Assembly: GCA_015487255.1 (NCBI GenBank)
Contig: WFQA01000043.1
Location: 1-8,475 of the forward strand
From: Paracoccaceae bacterium
GTDB lineage: Bacteria > Pseudomonadota > Alphaproteobacteria > Rhodobacterales > Rhodobacteraceae
Length of the DNA: 8,475 nt
Direction of reading: 5' to 3'
Shown here: positions 1-6,823 of the stretch, in pieces
Layout of the letters: the number at the start of each line of letters is the position of its first letter
Position numbering within the stretch: the stretch's first letter is position 1
Program-made: the position numbers and the translations under genes
The notes under the pieces: model-generated
What the model saw: only the letters and a program-made list of their open reading frames with translations
The model's database searches: none
What the model was told of the DNA's origin: nothing

Positions 1-251
1 AACGCCTGAAAGCCCCGCTTTCCTTTTGTGGCGAGGATGCCGGCCGCCCGGTGGAGGCGCTGGCTTTTGTCGCCATGGGGTTGCGCACGCTTTCCATGCG
101 CCCGGCCTCGGTTGGCCCGGTCAAACGGCTGCTGCGCGCGGTTGATTTGAGCGAGGTGCGCGAGGTGATCGACGCCGCGCGTGGCTCGGGCGCGCAATCG
201 GTGCGCCCGGCGCTGATGGAATGGTTGCAGGCGCGAAACGCCCCGCTCTAG
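1..251 (+). CDS. ptsP: Phosphoenolpyruvate--protein phosphotransferase PtsP (EI-Ntr), 3' end only
   Basis: This is the last 82 codons of a gene that enters from the left edge in the frame starting at base 3; the stop is TAG at 249-251. The translation holds the hallmark C-terminal block of enzyme I proteins: FCGEDAGRP, whose Cys (codon 27-29) matches the catalytic acid Cys of the PEP-binding barrel, then LSMRPASVGPVK, which is typical of the PtsP/EI-Ntr branch rather than sugar-PTS PtsI. EI-Ntr passes phosphate from PEP to NPr and PtsN in the cytoplasm, a regulatory chain linked to nitrogen and potassium status and, in several proteobacteria, to polymer production. The GAF sensor domain expected at the N-terminus lies outside the window. 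The GTG at 51 is internal to the gene and is not a start. It converges with wzc, and their stops overlap. Family assignment is secure; the PtsP versus PtsI choice is fairly secure. Confidence 0.9.
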   Translation, partial: RLKAPLSFCGEDAGRPVEALAFVAMGLRTLSMRPASVGPVKRLLRAVDLSEVREVIDAARGSGAQSVRPALMEWLQARNAPL

Positions 252-2410
252 ACGCGGCTTTTATATGCATATTGATAGCTGTATGCACCGGCATTGCCAC
301 GGTTTGCCTTGGGAGAATAGCCATTGAGCACCGCGGCATTGGCCTTTAGCCCGTTATTTTCCAACAGGCGCAATGAGGCCTCGACCTCGTTGATATGGGT
401 GACAAGCTGGCGCACCACCAGCATGGTCATCCCGGCATATTTGCCAATGATAATCGGGTCGGTCACCGCCAGTAGCGGTGGCGCATCCAGAATGGACAGA
501 TCAAACCGCGCATCGAGATCGGTGCAGAACCGGTCAAAGTTGCGATGCATGAACAGCTCGGATGGGTTGGGCGGGTATTTCCCCGCCGGGATAAAGCTCA
601 GGCCAGTTTCAGGGTCTTTGTAAAGCACATCGTCAAGGCTTGCATCTCCTGTCAAAATATCGGTCAGCCCCGGGGCCGATTCTTCAACACCAAAATAACG
701 GCGCAGATAACCGCGGCGAATATCGGCATCGACCAGGCAGATATTCTGCCCGGATTGCGCCATCACTGTGGCCAGATTGGCCGAAATGAACGACTTTCCC
801 TCCCCCGGGCGCGAACTGGTCATCAACAAGGTTTTTGAACTGCTGTCCAGCATGCCAAAATGCAGGCTGGTGCGCAGGCTGCGCAGAGCCTCCACCGACA
901 GGTTGGCCGGCTCGGTTTTGGCCAGTATGGGCCGGGGGCCGGCACGCTTGTCCGCCCCGCCATATTCGCCATTGCCAACCTTCTGAATCGTGGCATAAAC
1001 CGAAAGCCCCAGCGCTTCGACCTCGGCCGGGCTTTCCACACCACGGTTGATCATCGAGCGCAGTAACGCAAGCCCGAGTGCCATCCCAAAGCCAAGCATG
1101 GTCGCCACCGCAATCAAAAACACCTTGGCAGGCTTGACCGGCTTTGGGAAGGTCATGGGCGTATCAATGATCCTGATATTGCCAATCGTGCCGGCCTTTA
1201 TTACGCTCAACTCCTGGGCGCGGTTCACCAGTTGCACATAGATCTGCCTTGTAACTTCCAAATCCTGGGTCAGGCGCAGCATTTCGAGCTGAGTCTGGGG
1301 CAGGTTGATCGACTGGCCGCGGATATCCTCAAGCTGGGCGGTAAGCTGGGCGCGATTGTCAAGCAGGGTTTGGTAGATCGGGTGGGCCGGGGTATAGCGC
1401 TTTTGCAGCTCTTGTTCTTGCAGCAACAGCTCGTTAAGCTGCCCTTCGATCTTGACCGCCTGCTCCAGCAGGGCGCGGGTCTCGAAGCTGAGATCAACCG
1501 AATCCTGCAGCAGCTTATAGGCGTTTACCGCGCTTTCTGCGGCGCGCATATTGGCCTCGGCTTCGGGCAGTTGTTTTGAGATGAAATTCAGGCTGTTTTC
1601 GGCCTCGGCTGCATTGCGACTAACGTTTTGCAGCAGGTAAACCTCACCTATTTTTTCAAGGATATCGGCGGCCCGGCCCGGGTCGGCATCAAGCACCGCA
1701 AGTTGCAGGATCGAGGAATTTTTGCCTTGCTCGGCGATCGAATAATTTTTGCGCAACCGATCCAGCGTGTCGGCAAAACTGTCTTGTCGCAGGATGAATT
1801 CCTGCCCAGCCACCCCGGAAATCCGGTCAACCAAAAGCGCAAAACCCAGCTCGGGGCGGCGTAACGGAATGCCTGTGCTGCCCCGCAAAACCTGCGTGCC
1901 AATGGTGATTTCAAACATATCTTCACCAAGAAATCTAAGCACCAGCGGTTCACCCAGCAGGTTTTCCGGGGTTTGCAAAAATGCAATTTCGATGCGCTCG
2001 CCATTCCATGCATAGCTGGAGATATAAGCAATATCAGGCCGGGGCAGCGCCACGCGGGAGAGGAAATTGCCAATAACCGGCAGGCGTTTGGGGCTGGCTG
2101 AAATATCCAGCTTTAGCTCTTTGATCACCGCGCCCAAAATCATCCGCGAGCGCAGGATCTCGATTTCCGCTACCGATTGCGGCGTGTCGGCAAACAGCCC
2201 GGAAAGGTCTGCCGAAAGCGCCATGCCGCCGCTGGATTTCTCCTCAAGCTGAATAAGCGAATCGGCCCGGTAAATCGGGGTGGAAAACAAAGCAATACCA
2301 AGCCCGACCAGCGCGCCCAGCAAGGTGATGAAGCTGATGCTGTATTTATAGCTGAAAAACAGCCGCAAAATCTCCAGAAATTCGATCTCTGAATTTGATT
2401 TTCCCTCCAT
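248..2410 (-). CDS. wzc: Wzc-type polysaccharide co-polymerase / tyrosine autokinase (BY-kinase)
   Basis: The 720-residue inner-membrane protein joins a Wzz-like chain-length domain to a cytoplasmic BY-kinase, the usual Wzc architecture and length. In order: TM1 at about 25-45; periplasmic Wzz region with TPIYRAD at 44-50; coiled-coil-prone stretch about 265-400 with the conserved RYTPAHPIY (338-346); a proline-rich segment (about 416-428) leading into TM2 (about 429-450); the EALRSLR motif (507-513), matching the ExxRxxR oligomerisation motif; Walker A SRPGEGKS (533-540); Walker A' CLVDADIRRG (558-567); Walker B LSILDAPP (638-645); and a C-terminal tyrosine cluster at 710, 712, 714 and 716. 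In E. coli, cycles of tail autophosphorylation and Wzb dephosphorylation control polymer length and export through Wza. The ATG overlaps the wzb stop (TAATG) and has a GGGGG ribosome-binding stretch upstream, so translation is probably coupled to wzb. No terminator is seen before ptsP. Confidence 0.96.
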   Translation of the reverse strand: MEGKSNSEIEFLEILRLFFSYKYSISFITLLGALVGLGIALFSTPIYRADSLIQLEEKSSGGMALSADLSGLFADTPQSVAEIEILRSRMILGAVIKELKLDISASPKRLPVIGNFLSRVALPRPDIAYISSYAWNGERIEIAFLQTPENLLGEPLVLRFLGEDMFEITIGTQVLRGSTGIPLRRPELGFALLVDRISGVAGQEFILRQDSFADTLDRLRKNYSIAEQGKNSSILQLAVLDADPGRAADILEKIGEVYLLQNVSRNAAEAENSLNFISKQLPEAEANMRAAESAVNAYKLLQDSVDLSFETRALLEQAVKIEGQLNELLLQEQELQKRYTPAHPIYQTLLDNRAQLTAQLEDIRGQSINLPQTQLEMLRLTQDLEVTRQIYVQLVNRAQELSVIKAGTIGNIRIIDTPMTFPKPVKPAKVFLIAVATMLGFGMALGLALLRSMINRGVESPAEVEALGLSVYATIQKVGNGEYGGADKRAGPRPILAKTEPANLSVEALRSLRTSLHFGMLDSSSKTLLMTSSRPGEGKSFISANLATVMAQSGQNICLVDADIRRGYLRRYFGVEESAPGLTDILTGDASLDDVLYKDPETGLSFIPAGKYPPNPSELFMHRNFDRFCTDLDARFDLSILDAPPLLAVTDPIIIGKYAGMTMLVVRQLVTHINEVEASLRLLENNGLKANAAVLNGYSPKANRGNAGAYSYQYAYKSRV

Positions 2411-2847
2411 TATTTCGCCCCCAATTTGCTCACCCAGGCTTTGGCCGCCTCGGTGATTTGCTTGAAAACCAGCACATGAAAATCACGGCTTTTGAGGTAA
2501 GGGTCAGCGATGTCAGGCGGGTTGATCCATTGGCCAAAAAGCATGGTCTTGCCGCTGGCCGCCGGCGCCTGCTCATTTATGACCCTGATATGGCCCTTTT
2601 CCAGCGCCAATATCAGATCAAACTCAGCAGCAAGATCAGCACTAAATTGCCGGGCAACATGGCCCCGCAGATCAACCCCGGCAGCCAAAGCCAGCCCGGC
2701 GGCGGTTTCATCCGCCCCGTGGCCGGAAAGTGCAGCTATGCCGGCGGATTCGACCCGAATATCAGGGCAGGCTTTGGCCAGCAGCCCCGCCCCGACCGGA
2801 GAACGACAAATATTTCCGACACAGACCACCAGTATCGAGGTTATCAT
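2410..2847 (-). CDS. wzb: Low-molecular-weight protein tyrosine phosphatase, Wzb type
   Basis: The 145-residue cytoplasmic phosphatase has the full length of the LMW-PTP family. The active-site P-loop is CVGNICRS at residues 9-16, with nucleophile Cys9 and phosphate-binding Arg15 (the CX5R signature). The general acid is Asp115 in the conserved DPY (115-117). The residue after Cys9 is Val, as in bacterial Wzb-like enzymes. By family knowledge it removes phosphate from the C-terminal tyrosines of its partner Wzc, and the position between wza and wzc supports that pairing. It may also act on other proteins. It overlaps both neighbours by one base: its ATG shares an A with the wza stop, and its TAA shares an A with the wzc start. 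A GGGGGTGA stretch about 7 bases upstream of the ATG is a plausible ribosome-binding site inside wza. No anomaly is seen. Confidence 0.95.
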   Translation of the reverse strand: MITSILVVCVGNICRSPVGAGLLAKACPDIRVESAGIAALSGHGADETAAGLALAAGVDLRGHVARQFSADLAAEFDLILALEKGHIRVINEQAPAASGKTMLFGQWINPPDIADPYLKSRDFHVLVFKQITEAAKAWVSKLGAK

Positions 2848-3947
2848 TACAAATCACCCCCGATAAGCTGGGCCTGACGCACCGCGCCAATGGTGGGGAT
2901 GAGCTGGGCAATAATCTGGTTCCAGCGCGCTGCCGGGTCAGAAACGATGTAAACCACATCATCTGGGTGCAGCATGAACTTGGTGGCCAGCACAAAGGCC
3001 AGCGGGGTGGTGGCATCAAGCTGGTAAACATCGGTGCCATCAGCCCGGTTGCGAAACACGAATATACCCTTGGCGTCGGCGCTGGTTTCATCCAGCCCGC
3101 CTTGCCGGGTCAGCGCTTCGGTCAGGCTGATGCTTTCGAACCCAAGCTCAACAATGCCGGGATTGGCGATCTGGCCAAGAATATAAGCCTGTTGCGGCGC
3201 GCTGAGCGGCACATTGATGATATCGCCCCCCCGCAAAACCGGGTTGCCGCCGGCCTGGCCGTTTTCCAGAAACTGGCGCAGGTTGATATAGTTGTTTTTC
3301 CCGTTGCGCCGGATGGAAACCTGTCGGCTATCGGCGCTCTCAAGCAGGCCGCCAGCGGCGTTTACCGCCTCCAGTAAAGTCAGTGGAATATTGGTGATGG
3401 GCAAGGATTTTGGGCTGGCAACCGCGCCGGTTACCATCACTTTTTGTGCGTTGAAGGCCACAACCTTGACTTCGATTTGTGGGTCGGGGATATATTCAGC
3501 CAAGCGCGTTGAAAGCTCGCGTTGCACATCGCTCACCAACCGCCCGGCAACCCTGACCTGCCCCAGATAAGGGTAAAAAATATTGCCGTTTTCATTCACC
3601 GTAGAGCCGGATTCAAGCTGGCTGCGCTGCGGGCCGGCGGGCAGGGTCAGCTCCGGGTAATCCCATACGGTGATGCCCAATATATCTCCGATGCCGATAT
3701 TATACTGCCAGTTTGCCCGCGCTGCTGATAGGGTGGACGCGCTGCGCACCGGGTGCGGGGCTGCGCCAAAGGCCGCAATGTTTTGCGACGAAAGCCGGAG
3801 AACACGCACGCCATCGGGTAGCTCGGTGGCTTGTGCTTCGGCCTCAACCGGGAAAGCTGTGCGTGATGTGCTGACGCAGCCGGCCAAACTGGCCAAGGCC
3901 AGAAGCATTATTAGCCTAGAGATCATGCGGGGTTGTAATGGCGACAC
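2847..3947 (-). CDS. wza: Outer-membrane polysaccharide export lipoprotein, Wza type
   Basis: The 366-residue protein begins with a lipoprotein signal: a basic n-region, a hydrophobic stretch (12-22) and lipobox LAGC ending at Cys24. The polysaccharide-export domain follows (about 80-170, opening YNIGIGDILGITVWDYPEL), then two SLBB-type repeats near 170-230 (VMVTGAVASPKSL) and 254-300 (AYILGQIANPGIVEL). A C-terminal amphipathic segment with Trp342 (about 340-360) fits the helix that forms the outer-membrane barrel of octameric Wza. It would be the exit channel docked to Wzc. The start shown is GTG at 3945-3947, with a weak GGA upstream. The in-frame ATG at 3924-3926 (Met8) would leave a conventional 17-residue signal and cannot be excluded. 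Its stop overlaps the wzb start. The 87-bp gap to uppS shows no clear promoter, so it is probably co-transcribed with the upstream genes. Confidence 0.94.
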   Translation of the reverse strand: MSPLQPRMISRLIMLLALASLAGCVSTSRTAFPVEAEAQATELPDGVRVLRLSSQNIAAFGAAPHPVRSASTLSAARANWQYNIGIGDILGITVWDYPELTLPAGPQRSQLESGSTVNENGNIFYPYLGQVRVAGRLVSDVQRELSTRLAEYIPDPQIEVKVVAFNAQKVMVTGAVASPKSLPITNIPLTLLEAVNAAGGLLESADSRQVSIRRNGKNNYINLRQFLENGQAGGNPVLRGGDIINVPLSAPQQAYILGQIANPGIVELGFESISLTEALTRQGGLDETSADAKGIFVFRNRADGTDVYQLDATTPLAFVLATKFMLHPDDVVYIVSDPAARWNQIIAQLIPTIGAVRQAQLIGGDL

Positions 3948-3963
3948 TTTGAATCCAATTTAA

Positions 3964-3976
3964 TTGAAAATTTCAA
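3964..3976. promoter_or_regulatory. Perfect 13-bp palindrome upstream of wza, possible operator
   Basis: In the 87-bp AT-rich gap between uppS and wza, TTGAAA-A-TTTCAA (plus strand) is a perfect inverted repeat around one central base. It lies about 17 bp upstream of the wza GTG. The overlapping minus-strand word AAATTTTCAAT recurs in the divergent region at 6785-6795. The same gap holds ATTTAAAT (3998-4005), GTTAAC (4009-4014) and a CCAT-TAC-ATGG repeat (3980-3990). I found no good -35/-10 pair here. AT-rich DNA readily yields such words, so regulatory function is only an inference. Confidence 0.2.
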
Positions 3977-4034
3977 AATCCATTACATGGCAAGTCGATT
4001 TAAATTAGGTTAACGGCAGGTTCGAAACTTCAAT

Positions 4035-4730
4035 TTATCTGGCGACGACCGCACCAAATTGCCGGGTGCGGTTGTGGAAGTTTTGCAATACCGCATCAAA
4101 AACCTGTGGGGTGAAATCCGGCCATGATTCCTTGATGAAAGCAAATTCGGAATAGGCGCTTTGCCAGGTCATGAAATTGGACAGCCGCATCTCGCCGGCA
4201 GTGCGGATAATCAGGTCCGGGTCGTTTTGGCCTTTGGTGTCAAGATGTGCAGCGAAACTGTCCTCGTCAATCTCCTCCAGCGCTATTTCGCCGGAGCTCA
4301 CCTTAGAGGCCATGGCTTTTGTCGCCCGCACCAACTCATCCCGCCCGCCATAATTGATGGCGACATTGAGGTTGAGGCCGGTATTGTGCGCGGTCAAAGT
4401 GCGCAGGTTTTCCATCAGTTTCAGGATGTCCGCCGAGAGCGGGCTCGGGTCGCCCAAAAACCGCACGCATACGTTTTTTTCGTGCAACTCCACCAGATTG
4501 TTGGACAGATAACCGCGAAACAGCTTCATTAAGCCCTCAACCTCATGGGCGGCGCGCTTCCAGTTTTCGGTCGAAAACGCATAGAGGGTCAGGGTGTCCA
4601 CTCCGAAACCCGGGCAGCATTTTACTATTTTCTTTACCTGCGTGGCCCCGCGTTTATGGCCGATCAGCCGCGCCAGCCCGCGCTTTGTTGCCCAGCGCCC
4701 GTTGCCATCCATGATAATTCCGACATGCAT
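4035..4730 (-). CDS. uppS: Cis-prenyltransferase, undecaprenyl (or decaprenyl) diphosphate synthase
   Basis: The 231-residue cytoplasmic enzyme extends farnesyl diphosphate with isopentenyl units to the long polyprenyl carrier of envelope glycans. Visible family blocks are MDGNGRWA (7-14, catalytic Asp8), AFSTENW (51-57), NYGGR (126-130), RTAGEMRLSNF (176-186) and Glu195. Against remembered E. coli UppS residues Asp26, Ser71, Asn74, Trp75, Arg77, Arg194, Arg200 and Glu213, every equivalent is present at a constant offset of 18, so the core has no net insertion or deletion. Only the N-terminal extension is missing. The ATG is the true start: an in-frame TAA lies at 4734-4736, two codons upstream, and AAGGA sits 8 bases before it. 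The usual RT(S/G)GE(Q/H)R block reads RTAGEMR, a mild deviation. It sits between capD-like and wza, not in the usual frr/cdsA/dxr context, so it is probably a cluster-dedicated copy. Chain length cannot be read from sequence. Confidence 0.95.
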   Translation of the reverse strand: MHVGIIMDGNGRWATKRGLARLIGHKRGATQVKKIVKCCPGFGVDTLTLYAFSTENWKRAAHEVEGLMKLFRGYLSNNLVELHEKNVCVRFLGDPSPLSADILKLMENLRTLTAHNTGLNLNVAINYGGRDELVRATKAMASKVSSGEIALEEIDEDSFAAHLDTKGQNDPDLIIRTAGEMRLSNFMTWQSAYSEFAFIKESWPDFTPQVFDAVLQNFHNRTRQFGAVVAR

Positions 4731-4738
4731 ATTTTAGT

Positions 4739-4743
4739 TCCTT
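4739..4743 (-). promoter_or_regulatory. Ribosome-binding site of uppS
   Basis: On the minus strand AAGGA lies 8 bases before the uppS ATG (4730). Together with the in-frame TAA at 4734-4736 it fixes the start and shows that the short N-terminus is genuine rather than a mis-called start. Confidence 0.7.
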
Positions 4744-4790
4744 AAATTTCGGCTGGCAGTTTGTCCATTGGCTTACTTAGCAAATATATC

Positions 4791-4818
4791 TTTATAAGGG
4801 GGGGCTATTCACAAGCAA
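4791..4818 (-). promoter_or_regulatory. Possible promoter for uppS-wza-wzb-wzc with a C7 tract in its spacer
   Basis: On the minus strand TTGCTT (4818-4813) and TATAAA (4796-4791, five of six matches to TATAAT) are separated by 16 bases. The predicted transcription start is near 4784, giving a leader of about 54 nt before the uppS ATG. The -35 is weak (three of six). The spacer includes the end of the capD-like gene, its TAG stop and a run of seven C (plus-strand G7, 4798-4804). This is pattern matching only; readthrough from the upstream gene is equally possible. Confidence 0.3.
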
Positions 4819-6673
4819 TACTTTCTGGCGGCAGATAACCGCTCACATAGCGGCGCACAAGCTCGCGCGCCGTGGCAATATCACCGCTTTCAACAAGGCC
4901 TTCCAGCCCACGGGTCAGATCGGCGATCTGGCTTTTGCTCAGGCTTTGCTCTTGCGCGCGCAGGATTTTCGGGTGCGGGGTCGACAGCACATTATTGTCG
5001 ATCAACAATTCCTCGAAAAGCTTTTCGCCGGGGCGCAACCCGGTGATTTCGATTTCAATATCGCCTTCCGGGTTGTTTTTGTCCTTCAAGCTCAGCCCCG
5101 AAAGCTCGATCATGCGCACGGCCAGATCGCGAATCCGCACCGGCTCGCCCATATCCAGCACAAACACATCGCCACCGCTGGCCATGGAGCCGGCAATAAG
5201 CACCAGGCTGGCGGATTCAGGGATGGTCATGAAATAGCGGGTAACATCGGGGTGGGTCAGGGTGACCGGGCCGCCATTGGTGATCTGGCCGTGAAACAGT
5301 GGAATGACCGACCCCGAAGAGCCAAGCACATTGCCAAAACGCACCATCGAAAACAGGGTTTTGGAGCTGCCATCAAGATCCTGCACCATCAATTCGGCCA
5401 GCCGCTTGGACGCCCCCATGATATTGGTGGGCCGCACCGCTTTATCGGTCGAGATCAGAATAAACCGCTCCACCCCGGCCCTGGCCGCCGCCTTGCCCAG
5501 CACCCTTGTGCCCAGCACGTTGTTTTGCAAGCCCTTGACCTCGTTACTCTCGACCAATGGCACGTGTTTATAGGCGGCCGCGTGCAGCACCACCTTGATT
5601 TTATGCTGCTTGAAAACCCGCACCACATGGGCCTCGTCGCTGACATTGCCCAGCACTGCCACCAGTTCCACCCCGGCCTTTTGCGCAATCGGTGCCAACT
5701 CCTGCTCGATTTTATAAAGCGCGAATTCGCTCAACTCAAAAAGCACCAGCCGCGCGGGAGAAAACTTGAGCACCTGCCGGCACAGTTCAGCACCGATCGA
5801 GCCGCCAGCCCCGGAAATAAACACCGCTTTGCGGGTGTAGGTGTCACTGACCTGCAATTCGTCGAGATCAACCTTTTCACGGCCCAGCAGATCATCCGGC
5901 GAGACCGGGCGCAGGCTTTCAACCAGATTATGCCCGCCGATCATCTCCACATAAGAGGGCAGGGTCTGCACCTCAAACGGCAAATGCGCGAGCTTGCGGA
6001 TGATCGCTTGCCGCCGTGCCGGGGTGATCGAGGGAATGGCCAGCAAAACCCGCTCGATCCTGCCTGCGGCGGCGAGTTTTTCCAGCGCGTTGGGCGAAAG
6101 CACCGGCAGCCCGGCCACGGTAATGCCCTGCAATGTGGTACTGTCGTCAATAAAGGCCACCGGGCGCACCTCGCGGGACATGCGCAGCGCTGCCACCAGT
6201 TGAATGCCCGCCGCCCCCGCGCCATATATCGCCACCGGCACCCGGGGTGAGGTCAGATCGTGCAGTGCCGAAAGAAACATCATGCCACCAATGCGCGAGG
6301 CCACCGCGCCCCAGAAAAGCAAGGTGCCAAAGATGATCGGGACCGAGCGCGGCGCGCCGGTTTTGAGCAGGTAGCTGAGCACAATCGCCGCTACGGTCAG
6401 GATGGCGGCAAAATAGGCGGTGCGCAAAACGGCTTTGGTTTCAAAGGCATGCAGCTTTATTTTTGGCAGTCCCAGCGCAATTGAGACCGACGCGCCAACA
6501 ATCATGAGGAGAGGAAAAAGCGGCCAGGAGGCGATCATTTTTTCCGAAGGGGTAAAGGTGCCATAACGCAGGGTAAAGGCGAGAAACAGACAGGCGGGTA
6601 TAAGCAAAACATCAATAAACAGCAGGATACGGCTTTTGGTGGCCCGCGTCATGTTCTCCAGAGTTTCATACAT
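4805..6673 (-). CDS. capD: Membrane-anchored UDP-GlcNAc 4,6-dehydratase family protein (WbpM/CapD/FlaA1-like)
   Basis: From the ATG at 6673 this is a 622-residue protein, full length for the large WbpM/CapD branch. Four hydrophobic segments (about 16-36, 51-69, 85-103, 111-130) anchor it in the inner membrane. A first Rossmann-like domain has AIYGAGAAG (148-156). The catalytic SDR domain has ISGAGGSIG (286-294), HAAAYKHVP, ISTDKAVRP with STDK at 408-411, and MGASK, where Met419 replaces the usual SDR Tyr and Lys423 is kept. That Met-x3-Lys form is the family norm. A late LRPGEKLFEELL block follows. It should convert UDP-GlcNAc to the 4-keto-6-deoxy sugar with retained C5 configuration, leading to D-QuiNAc, D-FucNAc or diamino sugars. 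An in-frame TTG at 6691 would add six residues, but GGATC lies 7 bases before the ATG, so I prefer the ATG. It is probably the first gene of the leftward operon. Exact product is uncertain. Confidence 0.92.
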   Translation of the reverse strand: MYETLENMTRATKSRILLFIDVLLIPACLFLAFTLRYGTFTPSEKMIASWPLFPLLMIVGASVSIALGLPKIKLHAFETKAVLRTAYFAAILTVAAIVLSYLLKTGAPRSVPIIFGTLLFWGAVASRIGGMMFLSALHDLTSPRVPVAIYGAGAAGIQLVAALRMSREVRPVAFIDDSTTLQGITVAGLPVLSPNALEKLAAAGRIERVLLAIPSITPARRQAIIRKLAHLPFEVQTLPSYVEMIGGHNLVESLRPVSPDDLLGREKVDLDELQVSDTYTRKAVFISGAGGSIGAELCRQVLKFSPARLVLFELSEFALYKIEQELAPIAQKAGVELVAVLGNVSDEAHVVRVFKQHKIKVVLHAAAYKHVPLVESNEVKGLQNNVLGTRVLGKAAARAGVERFILISTDKAVRPTNIMGASKRLAELMVQDLDGSSKTLFSMVRFGNVLGSSGSVIPLFHGQITNGGPVTLTHPDVTRYFMTIPESASLVLIAGSMASGGDVFVLDMGEPVRIRDLAVRMIELSGLSLKDKNNPEGDIEIEITGLRPGEKLFEELLIDNNVLSTPHPKILRAQEQSLSKSQIADLTRGLEGLVESGDIATARELVRRYVSGYLPPESIACE

Positions 6674-6778
6674 TGTTATTGATCCAAGCAATCCATTTCA
6701 GGTTGTTCCGCTTTTCCGTTCCCTGATATTTGTGAAGCTAAGTGCATAACCTTAAAGACTCGTTACTCTGCTGCCTTA

Positions 6779-6807
6779 TTGACAAAATTTTCAATAATTG
6801 TTGTATT
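6779..6807 (+). promoter_or_regulatory. Candidate sigma70-type promoter for capE
   Basis: A perfect -35 TTGACA (6779-6784) is followed after 17 bases by TGTATT (6802-6807, four of six matches to TATAAT). Transcription would start near 6814 and give a leader of about 100 nt before the capE ATG at 6917. The spacing and -35 are good and the -10 is mediocre. The nearer TATAAT at 6861 is a competing -10. Confidence 0.4.
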
Positions 6808-6823
6808 TTAACATATCTGTTAA
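6808..6823. promoter_or_regulatory. Inverted repeat TTAACA-N4-TGTTAA, possible operator
   Basis: TTAACA (6808-6813) and TGTTAA (6818-6823) are perfect 6-bp inverted arms around TATC, a 16-bp dyad typical in size for a dimeric repressor site. A third TTAACA lies at 6832-6837, 24 bp from the first. The dyad overlaps the leftward -10 candidate and begins right after the rightward -10 candidate, so one bound dimer could affect both directions. The cognate regulator is not in the window. Confidence 0.3.

Noticed and set aside
51..251. Separate 66-residue gene starting at GTG 51
   Set aside because: The frame is open to the left edge and the upstream codons encode the conserved FCGEDAGRP block, so this is only the tail of ptsP.
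1232..1579. 115-codon plus-strand frame opposite wzc
   Set aside because: In register antisense to the Wzc coiled-coil region; composition mirrors the sense codons.
2395..3377. Plus-strand frames of 160 and 215 codons opposite wzb and wza
   Set aside because: Both are also in antisense codon register with wzb or wza, and the sense proteins have clear catalytic or export motifs. No independent start signal or domain supports them.
4798..4804. G7 tract as a coding phase-variation switch of the capD-like gene
   Set aside because: The tract lies just after the TAG stop, so length changes would not alter the reading frame. Only a promoter-spacer role remains possible.
4946..6250. 434-codon plus-strand open frame opposite the capD-like gene
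   Set aside because: Its codons are in exact register with the sense codons, so antisense stops would need sense TTA, CTA or TCA, which are rare in this GC-rich gene. The translation is rich in His, Gln and Arg with no recognisable domain; it is a codon-bias shadow.
6674..6691. TTG at 6689-6691 as the start of the capD-like gene
   Set aside because: The ATG six codons downstream has GGATC at a suitable distance, while the TTG has no well-spaced ribosome-binding site; the extra six residues carry no family feature.
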